Made by a program: the position numbers and the translations under genes. The notes beneath the pieces are model-generated. The model was not told where the DNA came from. It did no database searches and saw nothing but the letters and a program-made list of their open reading frames with translations. Below are positions 26,801 to 34,935 of a stretch of 64,000 nucleotides of DNA, piece by piece. Numbering within the stretch: the stretch's first letter is position 1; each line of letters starts with the position of its first letter. Source of the stretch: Nocardia sp. NBC_00403. Its GTDB lineage: Bacteria > Actinomycetota > Actinomycetes > Mycobacteriales > Mycobacteriaceae. The DNA is taken from positions 2,790,001 to 2,854,000 of the forward strand of contig NZ_CP107939.1 in assembly GCF_036046055.1 (NCBI RefSeq), in the 5' to 3' direction.

Positions 26801-27310
26801 ATGACGAGTGCCGACGTACTCGCCGATGCTTACGGGCGTATTCAAGAGGTGGTGCACGAGGCGGTGGACGGCCTGACCGAGGACCACCTGGCCTATCGGA
26901 TCGACCCGGGCGCGAACTCGATCGCCTGGCTTATCTGGCACCTGACACGGGTGCAGGACGATCACGTCGCCGACGTGGCAGGCGCGGAGCAAGTGTGGAC
27001 CGCGCAGGGCTGGTACGACCGGTTCGGCCTGCCGATCGACACACGCACCGTCGGATACGGCGACCGTCCCGAGAATGTCGCCGCCATCCAAGCCCCTGCC
27101 GACCTGCTCCTCGGTTACTACGACGCGGTCCACGAGCAGACCCTGCGGTTCGTCCGAGGTATCACCGATGAGGACCTCGGCCGGATCGTCGACACCAGAT
27201 GGGACCCGCCGGTCACCCTCAGCATCCGTCTGATCAGCGTGATCTCCGATGATCTGCAGCACGCGGGCCAGGCCGCCTACATTCGCGGAGTGATCGAGCG
27301 GACGAAGTAG
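26801..27310 (+). CDS. DinB/DUF664 family protein
   Basis: Four-helix-bundle DinB-like protein of 169 residues. The metal-binding histidines are visible in IAWLIWHLTRVQDDH and in DDLQHAGQAAYIRG near the C-terminus. In actinobacteria this superfamily includes mycothiol-dependent S-transferases and maleylpyruvate isomerases, so a mycothiol-dependent detoxification role is plausible but not shown. The ATG at 26801 has GGAG 8 bases upstream; an in-frame upstream extension to 26717 lacks family similarity. Confidence 0.85.
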   Translation: MTSADVLADAYGRIQEVVHEAVDGLTEDHLAYRIDPGANSIAWLIWHLTRVQDDHVADVAGAEQVWTAQGWYDRFGLPIDTRTVGYGDRPENVAAIQAPADLLLGYYDAVHEQTLRFVRGITDEDLGRIVDTRWDPPVTLSIRLISVISDDLQHAGQAAYIRGVIERTK

Positions 27311-27383
27311 AGCGTCCGGTGCGCACTACCGCGCGCTGAAAAATCAGACCGCCCACCGTAGCTTTCCTACCGAACCGAGGGCA

Positions 27384-28865
27384 TCAGGCCGGTGCGCCGA
27401 CCCAGGCGGTGAGGGCTTCGGTCAATTCGGCGGTGGTGGGTTCGTCGGCGGCCCAGGCGACGTAGCCGTCGGGACGCAGCAGTGCCGCGGCCGGGGTCGC
27501 AATGTCGCCGACGCCGGGGACGGTCCAGCGATCGGTACGGCTTTCGGCGGTGACGATATCGACCCGGTCGTGCCATTGCGGTATGGCCGGAACGTCGTTT
27601 CCGTCAAGTACCACGAGCACCGGCCGACGGGAGCGCAACAGAGTGTGGACTCGGGTATCGCCGCCCTTGGTCGTGAGGTCGGCGTCCGGCACGCGGCGTC
27701 CGGCCAGTGGATGGTCGACTTTGGTGTCGTAGCGGATATCGAGGGCGGTGATCATGAGGCCGAGGCGGTGGCGCACCTGGTCCATGTCGATCAGGTCGCT
27801 CATGATGTCGCGCAGCGCGTCGGTATGCGGGCCGGACCGTGACAGTGCCGTCTGGGCTCTCGTGTTGTGCAGGACGCGGGCGGCGATGGGGTGGCGCTCG
27901 GTCTCGTAGGTGTCGAGCAGTTCGTCGGATGCGTTGCCGCGCAGGGTCGCAGCGAGCTTCCAGCCGAGGTTGACCGCATCCTGCACGCCCAGATTCTGGC
28001 CCTGGCCGCCGGCCGGGTAGTGGATGTGGGCGGCGTCGCCCGCCAGGAACACCCGGCCGACGCGGTAGCGGTCGGCCTGTCGCGCGGCGTCGCCGTAGTG
28101 CGTCACCCAGCGCGGGCTGTGCATACCGAAGTCGGTGCCCGCGAGCTCGATGAAGTTGTCGCGGAAGTCCTCGAAGGTCAGCTCGGCGCCGCGCTCGAGG
28201 ACACGGTCGTGCCGTTGCACGACCAGCCGGTACCCGCCGGGCTCGAATTGCACCGCCGAGAAATCGCCCGCACCGCCGCGCTGACCGAAGAAGGGCTGCG
28301 CGGGCGGATCGGTGAGTTCGACGTCGGCGATCATGCCGGTCACGGTCGCGTCGGTGCCTGCGAAGTCGATGCCTGCGAGCTTGCGGACCGTGCTGCGGCC
28401 ACCGTCGCAGCCGACGAGGTAGGCGGCGCGAATCCGGCGGGGCCCCGCCGGTCCGCCGACCTCGACCTCCACACCCGTCGCGTCCTGGTGGAATCCGACG
28501 ACCGGCGATCCCCACTGCACCAACGCGCCCAATTCTGTTGCGCGCCGATCGAGTTCGCGCTCGATCACCGATTGCAGCACGGCGAGGGTGTAGGGGTAGC
28601 GGGTATTGAAGTCGCTGAAGTCCAGGGGTAGTCCGCCGAAGTGTCCGGCCTGGATGCGGCGGCCCTGCGGGAGCAGGTCGTCGAGCAGGCCGCGCTGGTC
28701 GAGGATCTCCATGGTGCGGGCGTGGATGCCGCCCGCCCGGGATTCGCCGGTGCGCGCCGGAAGTCCGTCGAGCAGCGCCACCTCGACTCCGGCGAGTCGC
28801 AGTTCGTAGGCCAGCATCAGCCCGGTCGGTCCGGCGCCGGCAATTACCACATCGGTCGTGTCCAC
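27384..28865 (-). CDS. FAD-dependent aromatic monooxygenase (rifampicin/tetracycline hydroxylase-like)
   Basis: Class A flavoprotein monooxygenase of 493 residues. The Rossmann motif GAGPTGLMLAYELRLAG is at about 10-26, VGCDGGRSTVRK is the DG motif, and GDAAHIHYPAGGQGQNLGVQ binds the FAD ribityl chain; a thioredoxin-like C-terminal domain follows as in PheA-type hydroxylases. The set resembles rifampicin monooxygenase Rox of Nocardia and polyketide hydroxylases; the divergent TetR with a tetracycline-repressor-type C-terminus supports a role in modifying a polycyclic drug or pollutant. GTG at 28865 is preceded by AAGGAGG with 5-base spacing; the GTG at 28871 overlaps that site. Substrate is inferred. 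Confidence 0.88.
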   Translation of the reverse strand: MDTTDVVIAGAGPTGLMLAYELRLAGVEVALLDGLPARTGESRAGGIHARTMEILDQRGLLDDLLPQGRRIQAGHFGGLPLDFSDFNTRYPYTLAVLQSVIERELDRRATELGALVQWGSPVVGFHQDATGVEVEVGGPAGPRRIRAAYLVGCDGGRSTVRKLAGIDFAGTDATVTGMIADVELTDPPAQPFFGQRGGAGDFSAVQFEPGGYRLVVQRHDRVLERGAELTFEDFRDNFIELAGTDFGMHSPRWVTHYGDAARQADRYRVGRVFLAGDAAHIHYPAGGQGQNLGVQDAVNLGWKLAATLRGNASDELLDTYETERHPIAARVLHNTRAQTALSRSGPHTDALRDIMSDLIDMDQVRHRLGLMITALDIRYDTKVDHPLAGRRVPDADLTTKGGDTRVHTLLRSRRPVLVVLDGNDVPAIPQWHDRVDIVTAESRTDRWTVPGVGDIATPAAALLRPDGYVAWAADEPTTAELTEALTAWVGAPA

Positions 28866-28871
28866 GACCAC

Positions 28872-28910
28872 CTCCTTAACAACGTTAAATCCATTAACGT
28901 TGTTAAGGAG
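28872..28910. promoter_or_regulatory. 39-base perfect inverted-repeat operator
   Basis: Arms of 17 bases (CTCCTTAACAACGTTAA at 28872-28888 and its exact complement at 28894-28910) flank a 5-base centre. An extra half-site TTGTTAAG lies at 28920-28927. It fills the 92-base gap between the monooxygenase and its TetR gene and includes the ribosome site of the monooxygenase, so the repressor would block both promoters and possibly mask translation. Confidence 0.85.
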
Positions 28911-28957
28911 ACCAGAACATTGTTAAGCTGTCAAGCAGTCGAACGTAGGAGGTGACG

Positions 28958-29611
28958 ATGAAGCTCGATGCCACAGCCATCGCCGAGGCCGCGCTGGGAT
29001 TGCTCGATGAGGTCGGCCTCGATGGGTTGACCATGCGTAAGGTGGCCGCGGCACTCAATGTGCAAGCGCCCGCGCTGTATTGGCATGTCAAGAACAAGCG
29101 GGAATTGCTGGATGCGATGGCGCAGGCCGTCTTCGTCGATGCCGTCACCGGGGTCGAGGCGCCGCGGCAAGGCCAGAGCTGGCAGGACTGGCTGATCGCG
29201 CTGGCCGGGCGGTTGCGCGGGTCGATGCTGCGCTATCGGGACGGCGCAAAGGTCCTGGCAGGCACCTACATCAGCGACGAAGCCATGTGGCGCACGGTGG
29301 AATTGACCTTGCGGATGCTCGAAGACGCGGGTTTCTCCAAGGCCGATGGCGGCCGTGTCTTCCCGATCATGCTGCACTACACCGTCGGCTTCGTCATCGA
29401 AGAGCAGTCCCGCACCAGCATCGAATACGCCGACGCCAACCCCTACGAGCCCGACCGCCTCGAACAAGTCGTCGACCCCGTTCGCTACCCCCGCACTGCT
29501 CAGTTGGTGGCAGACCTCTTCGCCGGCGATGTCGACGCGGAGTTCGATTACGGCCTCCGCGTCATCCTCGCCGGAATCCTCGCTACCCGAACGGTTCCCG
29601 AGCGCTCGTAA
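28958..29611 (+). CDS. TetR regulator, tetracycline-repressor-type ligand domain
   Basis: TetR regulator of 217 residues. The DNA-binding helix is VAAALNVQAPALYWHVKNK (about 30-48), the variant seen in TetR-class-C repressors; the C-terminus (GYTVGFVIEEQ-like HYTVGFVIEEQSR) matches the tetracycline-repressor ligand domain. Start is the ATG at 28958, directly after AGGAGGTGACG; the GTG six bases before it overlaps the ribosome site. Divergently transcribed from the FAD monooxygenase across a 39-base perfect inverted repeat, so it is almost certainly the repressor of that gene and of itself. Confidence 0.9.
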   Translation: MKLDATAIAEAALGLLDEVGLDGLTMRKVAAALNVQAPALYWHVKNKRELLDAMAQAVFVDAVTGVEAPRQGQSWQDWLIALAGRLRGSMLRYRDGAKVLAGTYISDEAMWRTVELTLRMLEDAGFSKADGGRVFPIMLHYTVGFVIEEQSRTSIEYADANPYEPDRLEQVVDPVRYPRTAQLVADLFAGDVDAEFDYGLRVILAGILATRTVPERS

Positions 29612-29715
29612 CGAGATGCGATCACTGAAATGGTGATCTGGAAAACTCGGCTGACCGGTTCGCTATCGGCTGTGCTGACGGGTTGCTCAACAATGTGCTG
29701 TGCTGGGCTGCGATG

Positions 29716-30171
29716 TCAGTACCAGTGATGTTCCTGCCAGAATGCCCATGCGCCTGCGGGGCTGCCATACGCCTTTTTCATGTAGTCATATGTCCAGCGG
29801 ATTTGGGTCACTGGATTGAACAGCCAGTCGGCGCCGTGGGTGGCCATCTTTTGCGGCGGCAGGGCCTGGCCGAGCCCGTACGCGCCGCTGGCTGGGTTGA
29901 CGGCCAAGAAGTCCCAACTGCTTTCGCGCATGACGACATTGTCGAAGGCCCAGAAATCGTAGAGCGGCACAATCGACATTGCCATGAGTCTGGTGGCCGC
30001 ACGGACCGGCGACAAACTGGAGCCGACCCGCGTTTCCGCGGAGCCGGAGGGCAACGTGGAATCCGCATGGGGGACGGTGGCATCGAACTGTGCGGGTGTG
30101 GCAGTGGCGGGAGCGACCCCGATGGCGAGCGCGCAGCTGGCCGCTGCGAGGGCAGCTTTGACGTGCGGCAC
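29716..30171 (-). CDS. secreted transglycosylase-like (SLT-fold) protein
   Basis: Exported protein of 151 residues. Signal peptide MPHVKAALAAASCALAIGVA ends at a likely ATA or ATP cleavage near residue 25. The mature part has the lysozyme-like core VMRESSWDFLAVNPASGAYGLGQALP with the catalytic Glu in RESSW, and the common C-terminus NPVTQIRWTYDYMKKAYGSP.GAWAFW. Likely cuts peptidoglycan glycan strands in the envelope. GTG start at 30171 with GGAG six bases before it. Single gene; neighbours are unrelated. Confidence 0.88.
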   Translation of the reverse strand: MPHVKAALAAASCALAIGVAPATATPAQFDATVPHADSTLPSGSAETRVGSSLSPVRAATRLMAMSIVPLYDFWAFDNVVMRESSWDFLAVNPASGAYGLGQALPPQKMATHGADWLFNPVTQIRWTYDYMKKAYGSPAGAWAFWQEHHWY

Positions 30172-30300
30172 GACTTGCTCCTTCGCGTCCGGTGAGTGAA
30201 GCTCGAAGCTGGTAACGCCACAGTCAGCAAATCACTGGTCAGCCCCACCGTGCGGCATACCGCCCGGAGTGTCGGCGAAGGAGACGTACGCGGAAGTGGG

Positions 30301-31005
30301 CTAGCGGTAGTCGGGGTTCTCGAAGTCGAACCGGCATCCCGCGTCCCACTCGGAGCGCTGATTGCCGTGCGCGGGAATGCCGCCGTTGTCCTTCAGCATG
30401 CGGGCAAGGTGCAGCAGATTCCAGGTCATGAAGGTGGTATTGCGGTTGGTGAAGTCATTGTCGGGACCGCCTGAACCGGGATCCAGATAGGACGGCCCCG
30501 GTCCCGCTTCGCCGATCCAGCCCGCGTCGGCCTGCGGTGGAATGGTGTAGCCGAGATGTTGGAGGCTGTAGAGGATATTCATCGCGCAGTGCTTGACGCC
30601 GTCCTCGTTACCGGTGATCAGGCACCCGCCGACCCGGCCGTAGTAGGCGTACTGGCCGCGCTCGTTGAGTATCGAGGAATTGCCGTACAGCCGCTCGATC
30701 ACCTGTTTGGTGACGGAACTGTTGTCGCCCAACCAGATCGGTCCGGCCAGCACCAGGATGTCGGCGTCCATCACCTGCCGCTGCAATTGCGGCCACTCGT
30801 CGGTGGCCCACCCGTGCTCGGTCATGTCCGGCCAGACCCCGGTCGCGATGTCATGGTCGAGGGCGCGAATATGGGAAACCTGAACCCCGTTCTTCTCCAT
30901 GATTCGGGCGCTCACGTCGATGAGTCCCCGGGTGTTGCTCGGTTCGGGCGACCGCTTCAGTGTGCAGTTGATGAACAATGCCCGTAGATCGTCATAGCTG
31001 GTCAT
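30301..31005 (-). CDS. NADPH-dependent FMN reductase/flavodoxin-like protein
   Basis: Flavodoxin-fold reductase of 234 residues. It opens with ALFINCTLKRSPEPSNTRGL, the FMN phosphate-binding loop of the NADPH-FMN reductase group, and has DILVLAGPIWLGDNSSVTKQ, the second FMN loop. Probably reduces FMN or quinones in the cytoplasm. The in-frame start at 31074 is rejected: GAGGAGA precedes the ATG at 31005, where the family similarity begins. Divergent from a MerR gene 234 bases away, its likely regulator. Confidence 0.85.
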   Translation of the reverse strand: MTSYDDLRALFINCTLKRSPEPSNTRGLIDVSARIMEKNGVQVSHIRALDHDIATGVWPDMTEHGWATDEWPQLQRQVMDADILVLAGPIWLGDNSSVTKQVIERLYGNSSILNERGQYAYYGRVGGCLITGNEDGVKHCAMNILYSLQHLGYTIPPQADAGWIGEAGPGPSYLDPGSGGPDNDFTNRNTTFMTWNLLHLARMLKDNGGIPAHGNQRSEWDAGCRFDFENPDYR

Positions 31006-31239
31006 AGTGGTCTCCTCGGGTACCACGACATGCGGAATCAGCCGGATCCGGATAGCCACAGGTCGGCAGGGCATCGACCTGAGAATCGAACGATAACCCG
31101 CTCCGCACCACTCGGCAGCCGCTCGAGTGGCACCGTCACCATCTCGTCATGGACCTACGCGGCGGTCAGTCGAAGGTGTCATACCGTCACACTAGGGTTT
31201 CACACGGATGTCAGGGGCAACCTGTTGTGAGGTGATCGC

Positions 31240-31605
31240 ATGCGAATCGGAGAACTGTCCACGCAGACCGGAGCCAGCCCGCGCCTGTTGCGCTATTACG
31301 AAGAACAGGGCCTGATTTCGGCCGACAGAGAAGGCAACGGATACCGCAACTACGGTGCAGATGTGCCCGTGGTGGTGCGGCAGATCCGTGCATTGTTGGC
31401 GGCCGGGTTGTCGACCGAGGTGATTCGCGACATACTGCCCTGCGCGCACGGGTCCGCACCGCAGCTGGAACCGCATCCCGACATGCTCGCATTGCTGCGC
31501 AGGGAACTCGACGCCCTCGAGGCCAAGATGGACTGCCTTGCCGAAACGCGGGACATCCTGTCCTGCTACCTGAATGCGACCACCGCACTGCGCGATCGGT
31601 GCTGA
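31240..31605 (+). CDS. MerR family regulator
   Basis: Small MerR protein of 121 residues: winged helix MRIGELSTQTGASPRLLRYY, wing YEEQGLISADREGNGYRNY, then a coiled-coil dimer helix and a C-terminal CYLNATTALRDRC with cysteines that could sense metal or redox state. GAGGTGA precedes the ATG. It likely controls the divergent flavoprotein gene. It is also the only MerR in the window, so it should be considered, with low probability, as activator of the MerR-type promoter at 18790. Confidence 0.88.
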   Translation: MRIGELSTQTGASPRLLRYYEEQGLISADREGNGYRNYGADVPVVVRQIRALLAAGLSTEVIRDILPCAHGSAPQLEPHPDMLALLRRELDALEAKMDCLAETRDILSCYLNATTALRDRC

Positions 31606-31980
31606 ACTGATCGACGGTGCGCTTGCCGTCAAATCGGGATGCGCGCAGTCGGAGCGCGACGCAGCAGTGCTGTTGGCGCCCCGCTGATCCAGGTCGTGGC
31701 CGTTCCCATGCCGTGGTGGGGGTTGGCCTCGGACCCTCGCCGAATCCGCCGCACTGGATCGGTGCGCGACGGATTCGCCGATGTGGCGCCGTGATCAGGT
31801 CACTGGTTCGAGGCTGGGTGGTTTCCAATCACCCTCGGTGATCTGAAAGTCATGTGCCATGGTGTGGATACTGAGCAGCGGCACCGACAGCAAGCGGCTT
31901 CCGAACGCTCGGGGGCGATCCGCTGGACGACTGCGGCGGGTCGGCGCGCCGGGCGGGCCGCAATCGTCCGGCATCGGCGA
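31606..31980. other. gap between MerR and beta-lactamase genes
   Basis: 375 bases without a supported gene. A 21-codon - strand frame (MAHDFQITEGDWKPPSLEPVT) near 31860 resembles the first residues of VOC proteins but stops at once. No clear hairpin terminator for either neighbour. Confidence 0.4.
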
Positions 31981-32901
31981 TCACTTCAGCATGTCGACGA
32001 CCTGTCGGGTGGTCTCGGCGACCAAACCACTGTCCGCTTGCGCCGTGGGATCGGAATGTGTTGTCAGCACCGCTATTACGATCGGCGCCGTGCTGCCGAC
32101 CGGCCAGGTGACGGCGACGTCGTTGGCCGATCCGTAATCGCCGGTGCCGGTTTTGTCGCCGGTCTTCCACTCGGCGGGCAGGCCGGCGCGAATGCGGGTT
32201 GCGCCGGTGGTACTGGCGAGCAGCCAGGTCGTCAGCTGTCGTCGCTCCGGCTCTGCGAGCGCATCGCCGACCGTCAGCGCCCGATAGTCGGCGGCGAGTG
32301 CGGCGGGGGTCGTGGTGTCGCGCTCATCGCCGGGTATGGCGGTGTTGAGGTCCGGTTCCCAGCGGTCGAGATGGGTGACCTGGTCGCCGAGGGTCCGGAG
32401 GAACTGGGTGAGGGCCTGCGGGCCGCCGAGCAATTTCAGCAACTGGTTGCCTGCGGCGTTGTCGCTCTTGGTGATTGCGGCGTCGCACAACTCCGATACC
32501 GACATGCCACTTTCGACACGAGGGCCGGTGACCGCCGAACCGCCGGCGGCCGCGACCTCTGCTTCGGTGAAATGGATGATCTGATCGAAGTATCCGGTGT
32601 CGAGCGGATGTTCGCGCAGCAGCGCGGCGCAAGCGAGTGTTTTGAAGGTCGACAACATCGGAAACCGTTCGTCCTTGCGGTACCCGACGGTCTTACCCGA
32701 GCCGGTGTCGATCGTGAACATCCCGAGCCGGGCCTGGTGCTGCTGTTCGATGCCTGCCAGCCGGGTGTCGGGGGGCTGGACGGTGGATGCGGGAGCCGGG
32801 CCCTGCGTGGCGGACTCGCATGCGCCGAGCACTGGCAGCAGCGCCAACGCCAGCACGGCAATCCGCGAGCGGACCGGTGCACTCCTGTTGAGCTGTCTCA
32901 T
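31981..32901 (-). CDS. class A beta-lactamase lipoprotein
   Basis: Active-site serine beta-lactamase of 306 residues. All class A elements are present: STFK (Ser84, Lys87), SDN (146-148), the omega-loop Glu182 in WEPDLN, and KTG (250-252) in [10 protein letters not shown]. The N-terminus is a lipoprotein signal with lipobox LGAC (Cys28), so the enzyme is probably membrane-anchored and extracytoplasmic, as in Nocardia enzymes such as FAR-1 and AST-1. ATG at 32901. No adjacent AmpR- or BlaR-type regulator; probably constitutive. Expected to hydrolyse penicillins; spectrum cannot be told from sequence. Confidence 0.93.
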   Translation of the reverse strand: MRQLNRSAPVRSRIAVLALALLPVLGACESATQGPAPASTVQPPDTRLAGIEQQHQARLGMFTIDTGSGKTVGYRKDERFPMLSTFKTLACAALLREHPLDTGYFDQIIHFTEAEVAAAGGSAVTGPRVESGMSVSELCDAAITKSDNAAGNQLLKLLGGPQALTQFLRTLGDQVTHLDRWEPDLNTAIPGDERDTTTPAALAADYRALTVGDALAEPERRQLTTWLLASTTGATRIRAGLPAEWKTGDKTGTGDYGSANDVAVTWPVGSTAPIVIAVLTTHSDPTAQADSGLVAETTRQVVDMLK

Positions 32902-33068
32902 GGGGGCACCACATCACAGAGCTGGTGCGGCTGTCCAAGACCAAAAGGTGCGAGAACCGATATCCGCGTCGATATCGTTGCACGTCGGATGGGTCGTCGC
33001 GGCGGGCCCTGCGATATTCGTCCCTGGTCCGGCAATCCCGGCCCGCACGCCGGGGAACACACAGGCTG

Positions 33069-33239
33069 GTGCGGGCCGCGGTGAATCACGCGCTCGGCAA
33101 GCGGACGGCGATGAACCGGCGCCGGGAAACCTATGTCGGCCAATGGCTTCCCGAACCGGTGGTCACCGCGCCGGGCGAAGACGATGCCGCGGATGCGCTG
33201 ATCCGCACCGAATCATTCTCCATGGCGCTGCTGCGGGCT
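33069..33239 (+). pseudogene. fragment of an ECF sigma factor (SigJ/ECF41-like)
   Basis: About 57 codons read VRAAVNHALGKRTAMNRRRE then TYVGQWLPEPVV and end ESFSMALLRA. The RRETYVG.WLPEP motif with a following SMA(L/F) helix is diagnostic for the linker between sigma regions 2 and 4 of SigJ/ECF41 sigma factors. Both flanks are missing: no region 2 upstream and no region 4 or SnoaL domain downstream. A deletion remnant in the 368-base gap between the beta-lactamase and the PAP2 gene. Confidence 0.65.
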
Positions 33240-33269
33240 CGGCAAGGCCGCGGGCCCAAGACCGCGCTG

Positions 33270-34628
33270 TCAGCGATGCTCGAGGTCGGCGTGTTCGGCT
33301 GCGGGCGCCTGGACGTCCGCGCCGCGCGCCGGGGCGAACCAAGTTGTGTAGAAGGTGATCGCCAGTGCGGCGAAAGCGCCGAGGATCGCGATGCCGAAGG
33401 GGACCGGGTAGTTCGCCATCGGAAGGGCAAGGTAGCGGATGCACAGCAGCACCCCCGCGAACAGGCCGATACCGAAGGTCACCAGCCGGATCCGCGCGCG
33501 ATCCCAGCCCCGGTCCGGATCGCGCAATGTGGACTCGACGGTCAGGCACAGCGCGGCGCCGACGACGAGGTCGATGCCGTAGTGCGCGCCTAGCCCGAGC
33601 GTCGCGGTCAGGGTGCACACCAGCCAGAATGCGCCGCCCCAGCGCAGCCACAGCGGTCCGCGCCGGGAGTGGATGAACAGCGACAGCGCCCACGCAGTGT
33701 GCAGTGACGGCATGCAATTACGCGGCGTGAAATCGTCGAACGGCATGGATTCGACCGAAGCCGGCACCAGCGGAACGCTATTGGGCCACACGTTCGCCAG
33801 TTCCATACCGTGGCCCCACGACCCGAATGCGAGGATCGGCCCGACGACGGGGAAGACCACGTAGAAGATCGGGCCGATGAGGCCGAGTGTCAGGAACGTG
33901 CGCACGAGGTGGTGCCGCGGCCACAGACCTGTGGTGACACCCCGCAGCTGCCAGATGGCCACGACGATAGCGGCGACGGGAAGCTCGAAATACACCCAGC
34001 GCACCAGGCCCAACGGCACCGGTCCCGCCACGTCGAGGGCGTGGCCGACGAGCCACGACGGACTGCCGAGTGCACGATCAGCCAGTTGCACATAGGGATC
34101 GAGGACTCGCGGGCACGTCCATGCGGTGATATCCAGCCAGATCTCGCCGACCTTCGTCGCGAGAATGAGCAGCGCGCCGAGTGCGATGGTGTGTAGTGCC
34201 GTCCGACGCCGCGTGCCGGTCCACCGCAGTGCGGCGATAACCGCCAGTAGCGTGAGCACGATGGTCGGGCCATTGCCGACAGTGAACGGTCGACCCTCCA
34301 GCGTGCGGATGGTCACGAAGACCAGGTCGAGGCCGACCGCGGCGGCGAGGGCGGTCACGCGGACCCGGGTGGTCATGCCGACCAGCGCGAGCAGGAAGCC
34401 CGCCCACGGTGTCGTCGCGGACTTGGGTGTCCCGGCGTAGTCGCGGAAAAGGCTGGTCAGCGGGCCGAGAGCGTGGATATGGGCGGCTACGATCTGGCCT
34501 GCGACGAGCACCGATATCGCAGCGACGATGCCGCACCAGACGGCCGGCGCTCGACGCTGCTGGAACCGCGCAAGACCCACCCGCTCGGGAGGTGAGGTCG
34601 AACGGCCCTGCGCGTCGTGAATAAGCAT
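33270..34628 (-). CDS. PAP2-superfamily polytopic membrane protein
   Basis: Membrane protein of 452 residues with about ten hydrophobic helices. In the C-terminal half it carries the PAP2 phosphatase/phosphotransferase motifs: RNCMPSLHTAWALSLF (the PSxH motif) and LGLGAHYGIDLVVGAALC (the SRxxxxxHxxxD-like motif). This combination with a long N-terminal membrane region is typical of inositol-phosphotransferase or AUR1-like enzymes in actinobacteria, which move phospho-inositol or phosphate groups on lipids. The exact reaction is unknown. ATG at 34628 is chosen over the distant in-frame start at 34691; its ribosome site is weak. Confidence 0.82.
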   Translation of the reverse strand: MLIHDAQGRSTSPPERVGLARFQQRRAPAVWCGIVAAISVLVAGQIVAAHIHALGPLTSLFRDYAGTPKSATTPWAGFLLALVGMTTRVRVTALAAAVGLDLVFVTIRTLEGRPFTVGNGPTIVLTLLAVIAALRWTGTRRRTALHTIALGALLILATKVGEIWLDITAWTCPRVLDPYVQLADRALGSPSWLVGHALDVAGPVPLGLVRWVYFELPVAAIVVAIWQLRGVTTGLWPRHHLVRTFLTLGLIGPIFYVVFPVVGPILAFGSWGHGMELANVWPNSVPLVPASVESMPFDDFTPRNCMPSLHTAWALSLFIHSRRGPLWLRWGGAFWLVCTLTATLGLGAHYGIDLVVGAALCLTVESTLRDPDRGWDRARIRLVTFGIGLFAGVLLCIRYLALPMANYPVPFGIAILGAFAALAITFYTTWFAPARGADVQAPAAEHADLEHR

Positions 34629-34935
34629 TCGGTCATCGTAAACACGATGTGAACACGACCATGCGGGCCGGTTAACAGAGTCCGATCTCACCCACGATCG
34701 CGAAAACCCGTGGCTGCCTGCCGAAGCTGGTCGGCCCCGAGCCTATCGCGGACCGCGCAGCTGTTGTCTCGGTGACCCGGATCACGATCGGACCGTATCG
34801 CTTCGACGCACCGGACAGCGTGACGTGGTGCCTACGGCCGATGCCACTGCCCGCGGAAGTAATGCGTCGGCAGTAGCCCGCGCCGCGCTGTCCGGCGCTG
34901 CCGTCGGGTGCGCACGATGACGCGAATCGCGTGCG
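34629..34935. other. gap between the two membrane protein genes
   Basis: 307 bases with no supported gene, repeat or clear hairpin. It should hold the promoter of the PAP2 gene and the 3' end signals of the YfhO-like gene. Confidence 0.4.

Noticed and set aside
31141..31239. MerR operator between the flavoprotein and MerR genes
   Set aside because: Only 4-base arms (GTGT/ACAC) around GACGGTATG; no clear -35/-10 pair with a long spacer.
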